The position numbers and the translations under genes are program-made. The notes under the pieces are model-generated. The model ran no database searches, was not told where the DNA came from, and worked only from the letters and a program-made list of their open reading frames with translations. Below are positions 47,090 through 58,661 of a stretch of 64,000 nt of DNA, in pieces. Source of the stretch: Oncomelania hupensis. Its lineage: Eukaryota; Mollusca; Gastropoda; Littorinimorpha; Pomatiopsidae. The first letter of the stretch is position 1; each line of letters begins with the position of its first letter. The stretch lies in assembly GCA_036898135.1 (NCBI GenBank), contig CM072511.1:75333990-75397989 (forward strand). Reading direction: 5' to 3'.

Positions 47090-47998
47090 CAACAAGGATG
47101 CGTTCATGCACAACCTCAAAAGAGTATATCTTGCGAAACCAAGAATGACGTAGGTCTTCCTCATGTGATTGTTGATCATCCCATAAGATGCTGAGACGGA
47201 AGACATCAGGATCAACCACTGGGTTTTCAAACTCCAAAAACACTTTATCAACAATGCCAAAGCCAAGGGCATTAATAGCAGTTACTTTTTCTGCAGGGAG
47301 ACTGGGCCTAAACAATTGATCACAGGTTGCTTTCAAAACACCCAAAGACACAGTCACAATCACATGATTTGCATAGTGTTGATCTCCGTTTTCCATTTCA
47401 ACGCATACTGGATATGTAGACCCTGGACCCATGTCCCAATGGATACTACGAACTGGAGCGTTGAACACAATATTGCCTTTAGGAATATCTTTTGACAGAA
47501 TTTCCAAGATTGTTGAGAAACCTGGTGGAATGGTGTAGTGGATTCCAGGCAAGTTTTCATAGCTGCCAAAGTCCTGCAAATCCACTTCATTCAAATTGTC
47601 ACACCCACTTATGCAGCATTCTAAACGCTTTCTTTGGCTAAAAATCAATTCCCGTAGATGATGGTCACCATTTTCCACATTTCGTGTGCTCAATAGTTCA
47701 TGAAACGTTTTGTCTAGAAATTTCCCAACAGAATCAGTGTCTTCTGGCACTGTCTGGTTGAAGTTATGAAAATCTTCACATTGAGCAAGTATTCTACCAT
47801 ACTCAAGGTCAATTTCCTTAACGAGTCTCTCACCTACAATGTCACCTCTTTCTCTAACAAATAAATCTTTCTTGCGCAAAGTCTTGTTTTCATGACGCAA
47901 CTGCAAAAGATGGTTTTCATCAGCAATCTGAAAAATTGGGTTGTTTTCCACTCCATGAATCCAGTTAGCACCCATTTCTGCCATGTTACCCTCTTGGT
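47090..47998 (-). CDS. Polyamine oxidase-like gene, large internal exon
   Basis: This 909-bp exon encodes about 302 residues. It begins after a pyrimidine-rich acceptor ending at 47999 and stops at a GTAAGC donor at 47089. Near its start is the family motif GANWIHG, which lines the FAD/substrate pocket. Later come a typical PPGFSTILEILSKD segment and a run with VTVSLGVLK, the strand-loop of the FAD-binding fold seen in amine oxidases. It ends with HERILV, which continues into the next exon as G-W. Frame is open throughout with no stops. It is the first exon of this gene visible in the window; the N-terminal dinucleotide-binding exon is missing. Confidence 0.9.
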
Positions 47999-48000
47999 CT

Positions 48001-48440
48001 GAAAATAAATTAAAAAATAACATAATACCAGTAATACATACATACAATACATATATATATAATTTATACATTCAAGAAATTTCCAACAAGCATACTGCAT
48101 TGCATTCTGGGGAAATAAGTGTAAACCAGTGTTTTTCTCTGGGTACTCTGGTTGCCTTCCTCCTTCAAAAAGAGTATTGGATACAGGAATAAGTTATTAT
48201 CATTCGCCTTCATTCTAATAATATACCTCTGCCATTTCACTCGTATTTACTGCTGTGAAAAGATATGCAATATGCAAACAAAATCCGGTACTTTTACTAC
48301 AAATGATTATTACTGGAAATTCTACTATTGATAATCTTCCTTATTTGTTTTTGTTATTGTTTGCAAGAAAATGCATGTTGACATTTCCGCCACATTGACA
48401 TGTTTACTCAAACAATTTCAATTAATGTTACTGGTCCAAT
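48001..48440. other. Upstream intron of the oxidase gene, nothing recognised
   Basis: No FAD-binding exon was found here on the minus strand. Confidence 0.5.
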
Positions 48441-48441
48441 A

Positions 48442-48443
48442 TA

Positions 48444-48507
<64 letters not shown>
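48442..48507. repeat. (AT)n microsatellite
   Basis: About 33 AT units directly before an (ATTG)-type tail of the next repeat. Confidence 0.95.
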
Positions 48508-48508
<1 letters not shown>

Positions 48509-49050
48509 ATTGATTGATTTATTGTTGCTTTAGGTCCAGCGGACTCTTCCGAGCCAAATCAGGACCGGACAACCCCCGATCCGCATAAAAGATCTGCTGA
48601 AACAACCCCAGTGGGAAGATTGAATGCCCTCCACCGGCCAGTCACTTTACAATAAAGACATCCCACGCGGGGGACGGCTGAGGGTTGACCTCAACTACGC
48701 GAACACCCCGGTTACAAAAACAAAATAGAATACAAACATCATTATAAATCATCAACCAAACACATACATATAAAATGCCTATAGTGCTAAATAGTACATT
48801 CATAGGAAGCCCTAGTGACCACCCGGCAGAAAGCGTCCAACACTCCCAAGCTGATCCAACAGACCCCATACACAAACAAGGAGTCTTGTCCAGGAAGAGT
48901 TTTCAAGAAAAAAGGTAGGTCATTGATCTAGCGAAGAAGAAGATAGTATAGCAGAGTGAAGGACAGAGCAGGAATAGGAAAGAGTAAATGAGGAAGACAG
49001 CGACAGTGGGAATTTAAAGCACTAAATTTCCATAAAGTGGGGATACTATT
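48508..49050 (-). repeat. Dispersed repeat with LINE-type 3' hairpin module, copy 2
   Basis: TGATTGATTGATT tail, GTTGCTTTA, module 48533-48566, then about 480 bp nearly identical to 27378-27857. It stops where CATAAAGTGGGGATAC meets unrelated sequence. Orientation is given by the tail. Confidence 0.75.
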
Positions 49051-49204
49051 TATACTGAAAACCCCCGGCACTCCAACGGGGGTACTGTTGCCGCAGTGAA
49101 GCGTCTTGCCTATAAAGGAAAGACAGGTTTTCAACCGTGGCTTTCACTGTTCCCTTTATAGGTTTGAACAATCTACAGTGGCAAGATTGCTCATGACCCC
49201 AAGG

Positions 49205-49206
<2 letters not shown>

Positions 49207-49298
<92 letters not shown>
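49207..49298. repeat. (TA)n microsatellite, about 46 units
   Basis: Pure TA run from 49207, which explains an Ile-Tyr repeat frame that is not a gene. Confidence 0.95.
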
Positions 49299-49301
<3 letters not shown>

Positions 49302-49564
49302 GGATCAGTTTACTAGCGCGCCCTGCGCCATCGACGCATAAAAATTAAAAATGACCCATCTACAATTCTTGCCAGGGGCCGAATGGCGCTTCGATTTTTG
49401 ATACCAGTGCGCCACCACAATAACAGTGCACTGTATTGGAGGCGACAAACGTGCTTTTAAGGTGGTGAACTGAAGAATTTCAACTTCACAGCTGCTGTAG
49501 AGAGGTGGCGTGTTGAAAAGCGACGAGCTATATTCTCTTCAAAAGCACAGTAAACTGATCCCTG
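49299..49564. mobile_element. 266-bp MITE with CAGGGATCAGTTTACT ends
   Basis: A 16-bp perfect inverted repeat at both ends. The left flank is the TA microsatellite and no target duplication is visible, possibly because the microsatellite changed after insertion. Non-coding. Confidence 0.75.
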
Positions 49565-49779
49565 TTCTGGTTAGTGTTTTGTTGGTAAACATGCTTCAAA
49601 ACACATGCACACTCACAATAATCTATTTTGTTTTAATTTCTGTAATAATATCTCCAGGTTATCTTTTACATGTACGTAAATTACTGCTGAAATCATGGCC
49701 CATTGAAATTTGATCTGAGGGGCCCAATGGCCCATAGATTTTTTGTGTCAGGCTGATATGCCAAACCCCATTTCCCAGG

Positions 49780-49917
49780 GCAAGTAAAAAAGTTGCTGTG
49801 AAAGACAAATCATGAAAGTCACTTGCCCGGGGGTAAGATAAAAGCTGTGAACGTAAAACAACAACTTTATCATCGGCACTGAATCATGTTTACTTTGGTC
49901 TGAGTAGTAGCCTGTAT
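49780..49917. repeat. Dispersed repeat, copy 1
   Basis: About 138 bp from AAGTAAAAAAGTTGCTG to GTCTGAGTAGTAGCCTGT, almost identical to 54770-54907. It contains ACTTGCCCGGGGG. Confidence 0.8.
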
Positions 49918-50345
49918 ATATATATATAACAAATCCGGCATTAGGGAGACTTCTGTAGTTTTGGTGGTTTGGGCGACCTCTATTATATCTGTTAAAATTC
50001 CTTAGAGAGATTCACTGTAACATTTAGGAAGACTTGCCTACATCAACAATACATTTCCTTTATTGCAAATGCAGTGTGTGTAATTTAGACAGATATAGCA
50101 AGCCTATGAGGTCTCCCTATTGTTTACTAAGTAAATGGAGGTCATTAGGGCACCTGCTGTAAAAGACATCCTTAGGGGGACATAGTTGAATTGTAAAACC
50201 AGGCGTTATGGAGACCACAAAGAAGACATGTATAACTTTCACCTTTCACACTTTTGATGTCTTTTTTTATAAGCTATTTCTGAGAGGTTAAAACTAAAAA
50301 TCATAAGGGCTTGTGGATGATAAATGTTTTGTTTTTGTTTAATTG
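49918..50345. other. No gene seen
   Basis: Spacer with phrases such as AGGGAGACTTC and GGAGACCACAAAG, possibly an old repeat. Nothing firm. Confidence 0.45.
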
Positions 50346-52247
50346 CATCCTATCCTATCCTATCCCGTAACTCGGAGGTTGTAGGGGCACCACAGATGAT
50401 CGTTTAACCAACATACTCCATCTTTCCTTGTCCTCAGCAATCTTTCCTTGTCCTCAGCAACCCTAATTGTTTGGCTCTGTGTCAAACGAGTCCATTCTCG
50501 AATGTTGTCCTCCCGCTATCTCGGTCTCCCTCTTCTTCTACCTCCTTGCAATGTGCCTTGCAGGATGGTCTTTGCAAGACCTGATGATTTGGTGACGTGG
50601 TCATATCATCGGAGTTTCCGGCTTTTCACCATTGTGAGCAGGTCATCGTGTTGTCCAATGGCTTGTGTGATGGTCTTTCTGACTTAGTCGTTGCTGATGT
50701 GTTGGGTATAGGAAATGCCCAGAAGTCTTCTGTACCACCTCATTTCCATGCCTTGTATTCTTCTTTGTAGATCTGCTGTGAGGGTTCATGTTTCGCAAGC
50801 ATATAGGAAGATGGAGATGACAAGGGAGCGCAGCAGTCTTACATTGGAATGCAAACTGATGGTCCTGTCTTTCCACATGGGCTTCAACCTCGCCACAGCA
50901 GCAGTTGTTTGTGCGATCCTCGAGAGGACTTCCTGTCGGGACCCATTGTCTCATACAATGGCTCCTAAATATTTGACGCTATGCGCTGTGTTCAGGGATC
51001 GGCCTTGGACTTTGTCCGTGTTGATGCCATTGGTGTTGTTGGTCATCATTTTGGTCTTCTCTGCACTTATTTCCATTCCATAGGCTCTGGAGGTGGTTTG
51101 AAGCCTCTGTACCAGTTGTTCAAGTTCTTGTTCCTCTCCAGCCAATCCATCAATGTCATCCGCAAAAAACGAAGGTTGGAGATTGCTCTTCCTCCTATGC
51201 TGAGTGTGCCTTCGTGATCTGCAAGGGCATCTGACATGATGCGCTCTAAGAAAATGTTGAAGAGTGTTGGAAAAAGTAGGCATCCCTGACCCACACCGAT
51301 TGTTTTCGATGGCGCTGTTGTGGAGGACTGCACTGGTAGCCTTGTCATACAGGCTTTTGATGACTTCAATAATTTTAGGGCTGATGTTCACTCATGGTTG
51401 CCCACAGAGCTGCATGCCAGACTCGGTCAAACGCCTTTTTGAAGTCTACGAACACATGATATAAGATGTTGTTGGTGCTGTAATTATTTCTCGCAGATTA
51501 TTCTGAGGTTGAAAATCTGTTCAGTGGTACTTCGCCCTGCCCTGAATCCTGCTTGTTCTTCAGCAATGATTTGTTCAGCTTGGGGTTTCGACCTGTTGAG
51601 TATTATTTTCAGGAGGACCTTGCTGGGATGGCTGATGAGGCTGATGGTGCTGTAATTTTCACATTCCTGAAGGTTACCTTTTTTGGGAAGAGTGATGACA
51701 AGCAACAGGGTCCATGGTGTAGGCCACTCCCCACTCTGTCAGATTTTGTTACAGATAATGGTGAGTGTATCAATCATCTCTTCTCATCCTGTTCGAAGCA
51801 GTTCCGCAGGTACGTTGTCCAATCCCGCTGACTTCCCCTTCTTCAGCGATTGCACTGCTGCCTCAACTCCTTCCTGGAGAATTGGGAGGATTTCTTCTTC
51901 TTCTCTGTTTTCAGGACATGCTAGAACTGATGGGTCTCCATTTGGAGTGTGGTTGTAAAGGTCAGAGCAGTACTCGGTCCATCTGTCCAAGACTTCTTGT
52001 TCTTCTGTAAGGCATATGGCAGACTTGCTTTGGATCGTGGAGACCATGGGCTGTTTAACACTTGTCAGCCGCTTCACAGTCTGGTAGGCCTTCTTGTTGT
52101 TGTTCTTGTTCAGACTGTTCTCTATTTTCTGTCATTGATCTTCTATCCAGTTCTTCTTTGCTCTGCGCATGCCTTTTCGGATGTCATTGTTGATTTTTCG
52201 GTAGGCATCAGCTCCATGTGAGGTGTTCTTCTTTTTCATCTCTTTTA
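50346..52247 (-). mobile_element. RTE-like LINE, 5'-truncated degenerate copy
   Basis: It begins with an (ATCCT) tail at 50348. Minus-strand frames include MKRLTSVKQPMVSTIQSKSA, KGKSAGLDNVPAELL, LVITLPKKGNLQECENYS and a damaged RT with a short deletion before GVGQGCLLFPTLFN. The FADD site is in a frame with an added residue (FFADDIDGL). A local duplication (ATCTTTCCTTGTCCTCAGCA) occurs at about 50420-50458. It ends at the Lys-rich linker near 52240, directly facing the next copy. Confidence 0.88.
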
Positions 52248-52284
52248 TCATCATCTTTATCATTTCTTTTATCATCATCACCAA

Positions 52285-53996
52285 CATCCAGGCCTATGCC
52301 CCAACAGCTGACTATGACGACAGCGAAGTGGAGGATTTTTATGAAAATCTACAGGCTGTCCTTGACCAAGTGCGGAAGGACATAGTCATAGTGGAAGGCG
52401 ACTGGAATGCCAAGGTTGGCCAAGATGTGCACCACAACTGGGGAGACACATGTGGACCCCACTGCAACGATGAGACAAATGACAGGGGTCTGAGACTCTT
52501 GGAGTTTGCCATAAAACAATCTGATACTGGCAAACACGCTTGGTCTCCACAAAAACTCCAGACGATGGACATGGCACAGTCCCGGCGGGGAGCATCACAA
52601 CCAGATCGACTACATCATGGTCAAGAAACGCTTCAGATCAAGCATCAACATTGGCAGGACACGCACTTTTCCAGGAGCAGACATCGGAAGCAACCACGAT
52701 CTCGTGATGATGTCTATCCGGCTCCACTCGAAGAGAGTAAATACAGCAAAAGTGCACTAGAATGAAGTTCGACCTGGACAAACTGCAAGACCCGGAGGTG
52801 GCAGAACTATTTCAAACCACAATTGGAGGGAAATTTGCACCACTGCTCATTTTGGGGGCTGGTGAAGTAGATGACAACACCATGACCATCATCTTCAACT
52901 CAGCTATGACAGATGCCGCCACTGAGATCCTTGGCAAGCACCGACCAAAGAAGAAGCCGTGGATCACACCTGAACTTTTGGATCTGTGTGATAAACAAAG
53001 AGAGATAAAAAATTTTTTTTTAAAAAGAACACTTCACAGGGAGCTGATGTCTACCGAAAAATCAACAATGACATCCAAAAAGGCATGCGCACAGCAAAGG
53101 AGAACTGGATAGAAGATCAATGCCAGGAAATAGAGAACAGTCTGAACAAGAACAACAGCAAGAAGGCCTACCAGACTGTGAAGCAGCTGAGAAGTGTTAA
53201 ACAGCCCGAAGTCTCCACGATCCAAAGCAAGTCTGGCATATGCCTTACAGAAGAACAAGAAGTCTTGGACAGATGGACCGAGTACTGCTCTGACCTTTAC
53301 AACCATACACCAAATGGAAACCCGTCAGTTCTAGCATGTCCCGAGACAGTGCATAACTTCAAATATTTGGGAGCCATTGTATCAGACAATGGGTCCCGAC
53401 AGGAAGTCCTCTCCAGCATCGCACAAACAACTGCTGCCCTGACAAGGTTGAAGCCCATTTGGAAAGACAGGACCATCAGTCTACATTTCAAAGTAAGACT
53501 GCTGCCTTTCCTTGTCATCTCCATCTTCCTATATGCTTGCGAAGCATGGACCCTCACAGCAGATCTACAACGAAGAATACAAAGCATGGAGATTAGGTGG
53601 TACAAAGCATGGAGATGAGGTGGAAAGACTTCTGGGCATTTCCTATACCCAACACATCACCAATGACGAAGTCCGAAAGCATCACACAAGCCATTGGACA
53701 ACACGATGACCTGCTCACAGTGGTGAAGAAACGGAAACTCCGATGGTATGGCCATGTCACCAGATCATCAGGCCTTGCAAAGACCATTCTGCAAGGCACA
53801 GTGCAAGGAGGTAGAAGAAGAGGGAGACCGAAAAAGAGGTGGGAGGACAACATTCGAGAATGGACTGGTTTGACACTGAGTGAAGCCATCAGGGCTGCTG
53901 AGGACAGAGAAAGATGGAGTATGTTGGTTAAACGATCATCTGTGGTGTCCCTACGACCTCCGGGTTATGGGGCAGGATAGGATAGGATAGGATCTT
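52285..53996 (+). mobile_element. RTE-like LINE, internally deleted copy
   Basis: It starts further upstream in the endonuclease than any other copy here (NIQAYAPTADYDDSEVEDFY), then VEGDWNAKVGQDVHHN, with frameshifts near 52510 and 52760. The linker (KPWITPELLDLCDK) follows. At about 53346 SVLACPE joins directly to TVHNFKYLGAIVSDNGSRQE: about 940 bp including the whole RT catalytic core is missing. The C-terminus (LRWYGHVTRSSGLAKTILQG, GRPKKRWEDNIREWTGL) is open and ends in (GGATA) repeats at 53977-53993. Confidence 0.88.
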
Positions 53997-54765
53997 ATTT
54001 CTAAAAATCTCAGTTGCGTGACGAAACTTTGGAAACCATTTTCTTTAAACAGCTCATTGTGTTATCAGCAGCTTCAAATGGCTGTAAAACTCACAGTATC
54101 TAGATAGAGCAAATCTGCTTAATTTCGCTCAGTTATCAATCTCCCCTCTCATTTCATCTTCCTTTTGCGTGGCCATGATGTAAAACTTCAGCAACGCACA
54201 GAATGATAGTTACGCGTTTTAAAATTCGTCTAAAATCAGCAAAAGGATTCTACAGTTATATCTGGGAACTTCCTGATTTTAAAAGAGTTCAAGAAATAGA
54301 ATACTTGTAATTTAGAATATCATAGTTCAAATTTTCGAAAAACGGTGCGACGCTCTCACTCTCTTGCTGGCAAAAGTCAAAAGTGAATGTGGCTACCACT
54401 GATCTACTTTTTTTTGTGCATAAAAACGGAATGGGACAGAATGTTGAAAATGCAAAATTAGAATCTTGACAGTGGCCAGAGCATGTAGAACAAATTTGAT
54501 GAAAAGAATCCTCCCCCAAAATTAGTTAATTTGATATAAAACGTTGTCGCCGTAATGATGGTATTTACGGAAGTTGCCCTAATGCTGACAAAATTGAAGG
54601 GCATATTTCTCCAATATAATGTATCTAAGAACAGTTCCAAATTGTTTCCCGCCTAGTTCATGGGAAGGGGTTCACGATGTCGCGGTGGATAGGGGAATAT
54701 CAATGCAAGGGAAGAAACTGTGGGCCAAAATCATAGTGCGACCCGTTTTGGGTCGCCCTATCAAC
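53997..54765. other. No gene seen
   Basis: Non-coding by inspection; short frames without motifs. Confidence 0.5.
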
Positions 54766-54907
54766 GCTGTAAGTAAAAAAGTTGCTGGGAAAGACAAATC
54801 ATGAAAGTCACTTGCCCGGGGGTAAGTTAAAAGCTGTGAACGTAAAACAACACAACTTTATCATCGGCACTGAATCATGTTTACTTTGGTCTGAGTAGTA
54901 GCCTGTG
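54766..54907. repeat. Dispersed repeat, copy 2
   Basis: Matches 49780-49917 over about 140 bp with few differences. Confidence 0.8.
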
Positions 54908-56195
54908 GAAAGCTCGTTTGGAATTTTAATGCCACACTCTAATCTGGTATGTTACAGCGTATTGGATTGGTCAATTGTTCAACCTTCAGCCAATGACAGC
55001 GCTCCTTTTAGTGGGGCGATATATCGCAGCTTATTAGATTGATCAATTGTTCCCCTATACGCTCTATGTGTCCGGGGACATAAATCTACTCAAGAAGAAG
55101 AAGAAGATCAATTGTTGAAACGTCTGCTAACTACAGCGTGCCTTTTGTCTCATTCCACTGTACGATGACCCCTTTTTCCGGTGGTTTTTTTTTGGTGTTT
55201 TTGCTTTCATTATGTGAGCAAGTACACTTTTGAGCAGGAAAGTAATTTTATGAGTGAGAAAGTTAAAAATGAAATGTTGCTCACCCGGGGCAAGCTCTTG
55301 TTAAAAAAAAAAAATTGGCAAACCCTATAATCCACCTTCCAAATTATAACATTCCCAAATCAAACTTTAATTGTCCATTAGATTCTGTGAAATAAATATT
55401 ACTTACAAGTTAAACAAGATGGCAAGCCATTCAAACATATTTCTAGATATTCACAAACGTAGCAGAAGAATAAGCAGTGCTGGATGTCAGGGTCATCTGA
55501 AGGTCAAGAGCATCGAAAAATTAGTTTTACTATGCATTTTGATGCCACCGTTTTATTACTTTTTTTTTCTTCTGGGCAGTCGTTTTAGTTCTATAAGGAG
55601 CACATAGTGGCTTTGCCCTAGTCTTTTTACAGATCAGTTCAAATCATGGACTATCATTCCACGTTTTGCTTTTGTTTTGTTAGAATGAAGCAGAGTCAAC
55701 ATCAGCAAGAAAATCAACATTTAGAACTGCTTATTCTTCTGCTACGTTTGCGGCTCAAGCTGGAAAAGCTATAATAGAAACAATTAAAATACATTAAAAT
55801 ATTGTACAAGCAAAGTAAAAATAACGATTTTTTGGTAGTTATTCTTGACATAACTTCTTAAGGCAGAATGGTTGTTGTTTTTTTTTTAAGTGAACTTCAG
55901 AGCGATGGACTGAACGACACACCAACAGGACAATATATAAGACTATTCAGGTCACCGAGTGTTTTTTTCTGGGTAAGGTTTCCTCCCTCCATTCTATAAA
56001 TTATAATATTGGATTTGGATGCCATCAATCTAAAATTTGAAAAATAAAAATTGGATTTACTCTCCATCTTTTGCCTTTACACCATATGTTTGAGTGATAC
56101 TGATAGATGCGTGTTTGTTGTGAAACATGTGAGCGTGCATGTTGATTGCCTCACCTCGAGCCTAATTGCTGGTTTGGGTTAAAACATGTATCATC

Positions 56196-56229
<34 letters not shown>

Positions 56230-56395
56230 ATTTGGGACCCTAATAGTAATAGGACATCATGTCCTGAACACAAAAAACCAATAGGACATGATGTCCTGAA
56301 TACAAAAAAGTAATAGGACACTGGCATTGTTGCCAAAAAGTCTTGTTGTTTACTTGGTAATACTGAACAGTAAAGAGGCACTTCGAAACAGTGAA
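54908..56395. other. No gene recognised
   Basis: It contains GCTCACCCGGGGCAAGC at about 55281, which recalls the end of the 49.8/54.8-kb repeat. An (ATT)n run lies at 56199-56227, and ATAGGACATGATGTCCTGAA-type phrases repeat at about 56250 and 56280. No confident coding sequence. Confidence 0.45.
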
Positions 56396-56399
56396 AGTT

Positions 56400-57046
56400 C
56401 AATTCTTGAGAATGTAGCGTTTTCTCTTGCTTGCCCACTTCTTTACAATCCGGTGAAGATACTCTTTTGAAGCGTTTTCAGTGTACCCCCTCTGAGACAT
56501 CAAGAGATTGAATGTTTTCTGCGTTACTGTCTTTCAAAGGCTGCATAACTGAGCCAAATTTCGCGAGAGGCAGATTTTCTTTTATTAGCCAGTTTACAGC
56601 TCTCGCTGTGGTGATCATTGGCCTCCTCCTGATTTGTCAACAATAGATCCTCACAAACCTCTTCATTGTGTTGCTCTTGGGGCACTTGGATTGCTAGTTT
56701 GTGACTAGCTGTAGTCAAATGATCTTCCAATGCAGTTTTTAAAAAAAGTTAACGCAGCCGCAAGTATACGATTTTTTAAATACTTTTAAATACTGTACAG
56801 AACATGGCCTTTTTTTCATCGTCAAATGTTACCCACGCCTTCTGAAAAACGCGATCAACACGAGTACTAGTAGGCTGACTCGAAGTTGACGGTTTCTCGG
56901 CTTCGCGACCATCGGCATCGGAAGAATCCTCCACAGATCGTGTAGGCTCTGCTTCTTTTAATGTGCTGGGAACTGAATTACCAGCAGATAAGACGATTAT
57001 TGAGATTTGGTTTTTATCCGCCTTCAGTCTTTTTTTCGCAGACATT
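56400..57046 (-). pseudogene. hAT-like transposase with TTF-type finger, N-terminal part
   Basis: From ATG near 57046 the minus strand reads MSAKKRLKADKNQ, a Ser/Thr-rich stretch, then FQKAWVTFDDEKKAMFCTVF, the start of the TTF-type finger found in ZMYM6/ZNF862-like hAT proteins. After stops and frameshifts come ALEDHLTTASHKLAIQ and AVNWLIKENLPLAKFGSVMQ, which continue the same protein order (KENLPxxKF block). The second Cys of the finger is lost (VFKSI). The catalytic domain is not in the window. Another element inserted about 37 bp upstream of the start. Confidence 0.6.
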
Positions 57047-57082
57047 TTCGATAATTTCGATCGAATGTTTGGCTTACCAAAA

Positions 57083-58164
57083 CAGGGGTCCCAATACAAA
57101 TTAAGAAAAATCCCTGAAAAAATCCAATCACCGAATTTGTGCACGTTGAGTGTTACATTGACAGCCTGGCCAAAAGGTGTCGGTGATGGTCTGTCTATCA
57201 GTACGATCAGCCAGTTTACAAAATGTTTACTGGCTTGTTAAAATGCTAACATATGGATCCAGAGAAGTCACATTCTGATTCCGAAGGCACACTGACACAG
57301 TAAAAACACCTACACATCCTGGCTGATGTGACAGTCTGTTACAGAGCTCTTTAAGCTCAAAATGTCTCCCTAACACTTGTCTTTTGTCAGGGATGCTGCA
57401 TGGTCAAACCGGGCTTTCGTATTGACAAAATCCATCATGCTGCAGTATTTCCTTTTTCTTGCAGCAGCAGCTGGGGCAGGAGCTTTCAGTGTGTCTGCAA
57501 TAGTTGCAGTGGCTTCTTTCTCAGTTTCTGGGAGGCAAGATAGGCATTGTAAGTCCTCCAAGAGCTCATCATGTTCCTGCAGAGATCCTTGTCCACTGGG
57601 CTGGTACTGATGTCCTCCCTCCTGAAATATGCAACAGCTGTTTTGTTGCATGACTGCATTAAGTATTTCACAGTCTGTATGCTGCTGTATGTCTCCACCT
57701 TCAGACTTGCACTTCTCATCAATGATGTCTCCCATTGCACTGAATGCTGCCTCAATACGCGTGCAATACGCTTTGCCAGATTCCTCCAGCTTCGCGCACC
57801 ATGTACAGAAAGGAACGATTTCAAAAGTTCGATCAAACCAGTTCCAGTTCCATTTATTTTCGCAGTCTTTGTCAATATCTTTCACTCTGCTAGAGTTCTT
57901 CTCCACAATGTCTGCACGCAACATGTTGGAACTGTGAGCAAAATGGCGGAAACCCATGAGGAGGCGCGCGCATCGGCAACTTCCTACCGCGTTTCACCAA
58001 CTTTCGTCGTCTGCTATGAGACTTTGGCTACATTATTTTAATTTTCCTCTCCATATTTTAATTTTCCTCTCAGATTTTTTTTCGCGGATCGCAGGTAATT
58101 TTCGCGGAAATGAAATTCAGTTTTTCGCGGAAATCCGCGAAACCGCGGGTAATTGGGACCCCTG
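57083..58164. mobile_element. DNA transposon with CAGGGGTCCCAAT ends
   Basis: A 13-bp perfect inverted repeat, CAGGGGTCCCAAT at 57083 and ATTGGGACCCCTG ending at 58164. The flanks share only AAAA, so the target duplication is unclear. The right subterminal region has TTCGCGGAAATCCGCG-type palindromes like those of the 599-2733 family. It carries a shortened transposase on the minus strand. Confidence 0.7.
57370..57957 (-). pseudogene. Internally deleted hAT-like transposase (zinc finger fused to C-terminus)
   Basis: A 195-residue frame starts MGFRHFAHSS and has a zinc-finger N-terminus (NKWNWNWFDRTFEIVPFC, WCAKLEESGKAYC). Without a stop it jumps to the C-terminal dimerisation-like block (EAAFSAMGDIIDEKC). 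The expected continuation is then in the next frame (KVETYSSIQTVKYLM, AVAYFRREDIS, SSWRTYNAYLASQ), and the end returns as ARKRKYCSMMDFVNTKARFD. The catalytic middle is gone, so it is not a transposase, though a DNA-binding peptide could in principle be made. Confidence 0.6.
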
Positions 58165-58661
58165 GAAAAGTACAAGTACAACGCCAACACAGATCCAACG
58201 TAAACTCAAGTCGCGAGCACCGATTGACTAAAACAAAGCTGTATATGTTTCAAGGGCGCTGGTTGGCTGTGTTGCTTTGTGACTCGGGATAAAAATAGCA
58301 ATCCCATGCAGGCGATGACAAGGGAGATAAGGCATATAATATACGTTTCAGCATGTAGACGACGGTCCCGGGGGCTTGTTGTTTGGTTTTCCGTCTAGCG
58401 CTGCATAAACGTTTCGCCTTCTTCGCAAAATACGCGAAAACTATCGGACACGTGTCCGACTCGCTATCGTTTTAATCGGACAAGGCGTCCGCCTTGAGGT
58501 TTGACAATCGGACATTTAAAAAACCAAGCGGTCAATGTCCGGTGTCCGGGCAACTTGTGCATCACTGCTTACCAAAACAACAAATTGTTTTAGCTGTTTT
58601 TAAGATAATGAAAATGACTCAAATTAACCAAATGTGTTTAGCAACGAAACGTCTCCATAAA
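58165..58661. other. Probable right end of another hAT-like element
   Basis: GGACACGTGTCCG palindrome at about 58448 and repeated ATCGGACA phrases, then GTCCGGGCAACTTGTGCATC ending CACTG at 58567. This looks like a hAT terminal repeat, but no matching left end is identified. Confidence 0.4.

Noticed and set aside
49106..49348. 80-residue frame with long Ile-Tyr repeats
   Set aside because: It is the translation of a pure (TA)n microsatellite.
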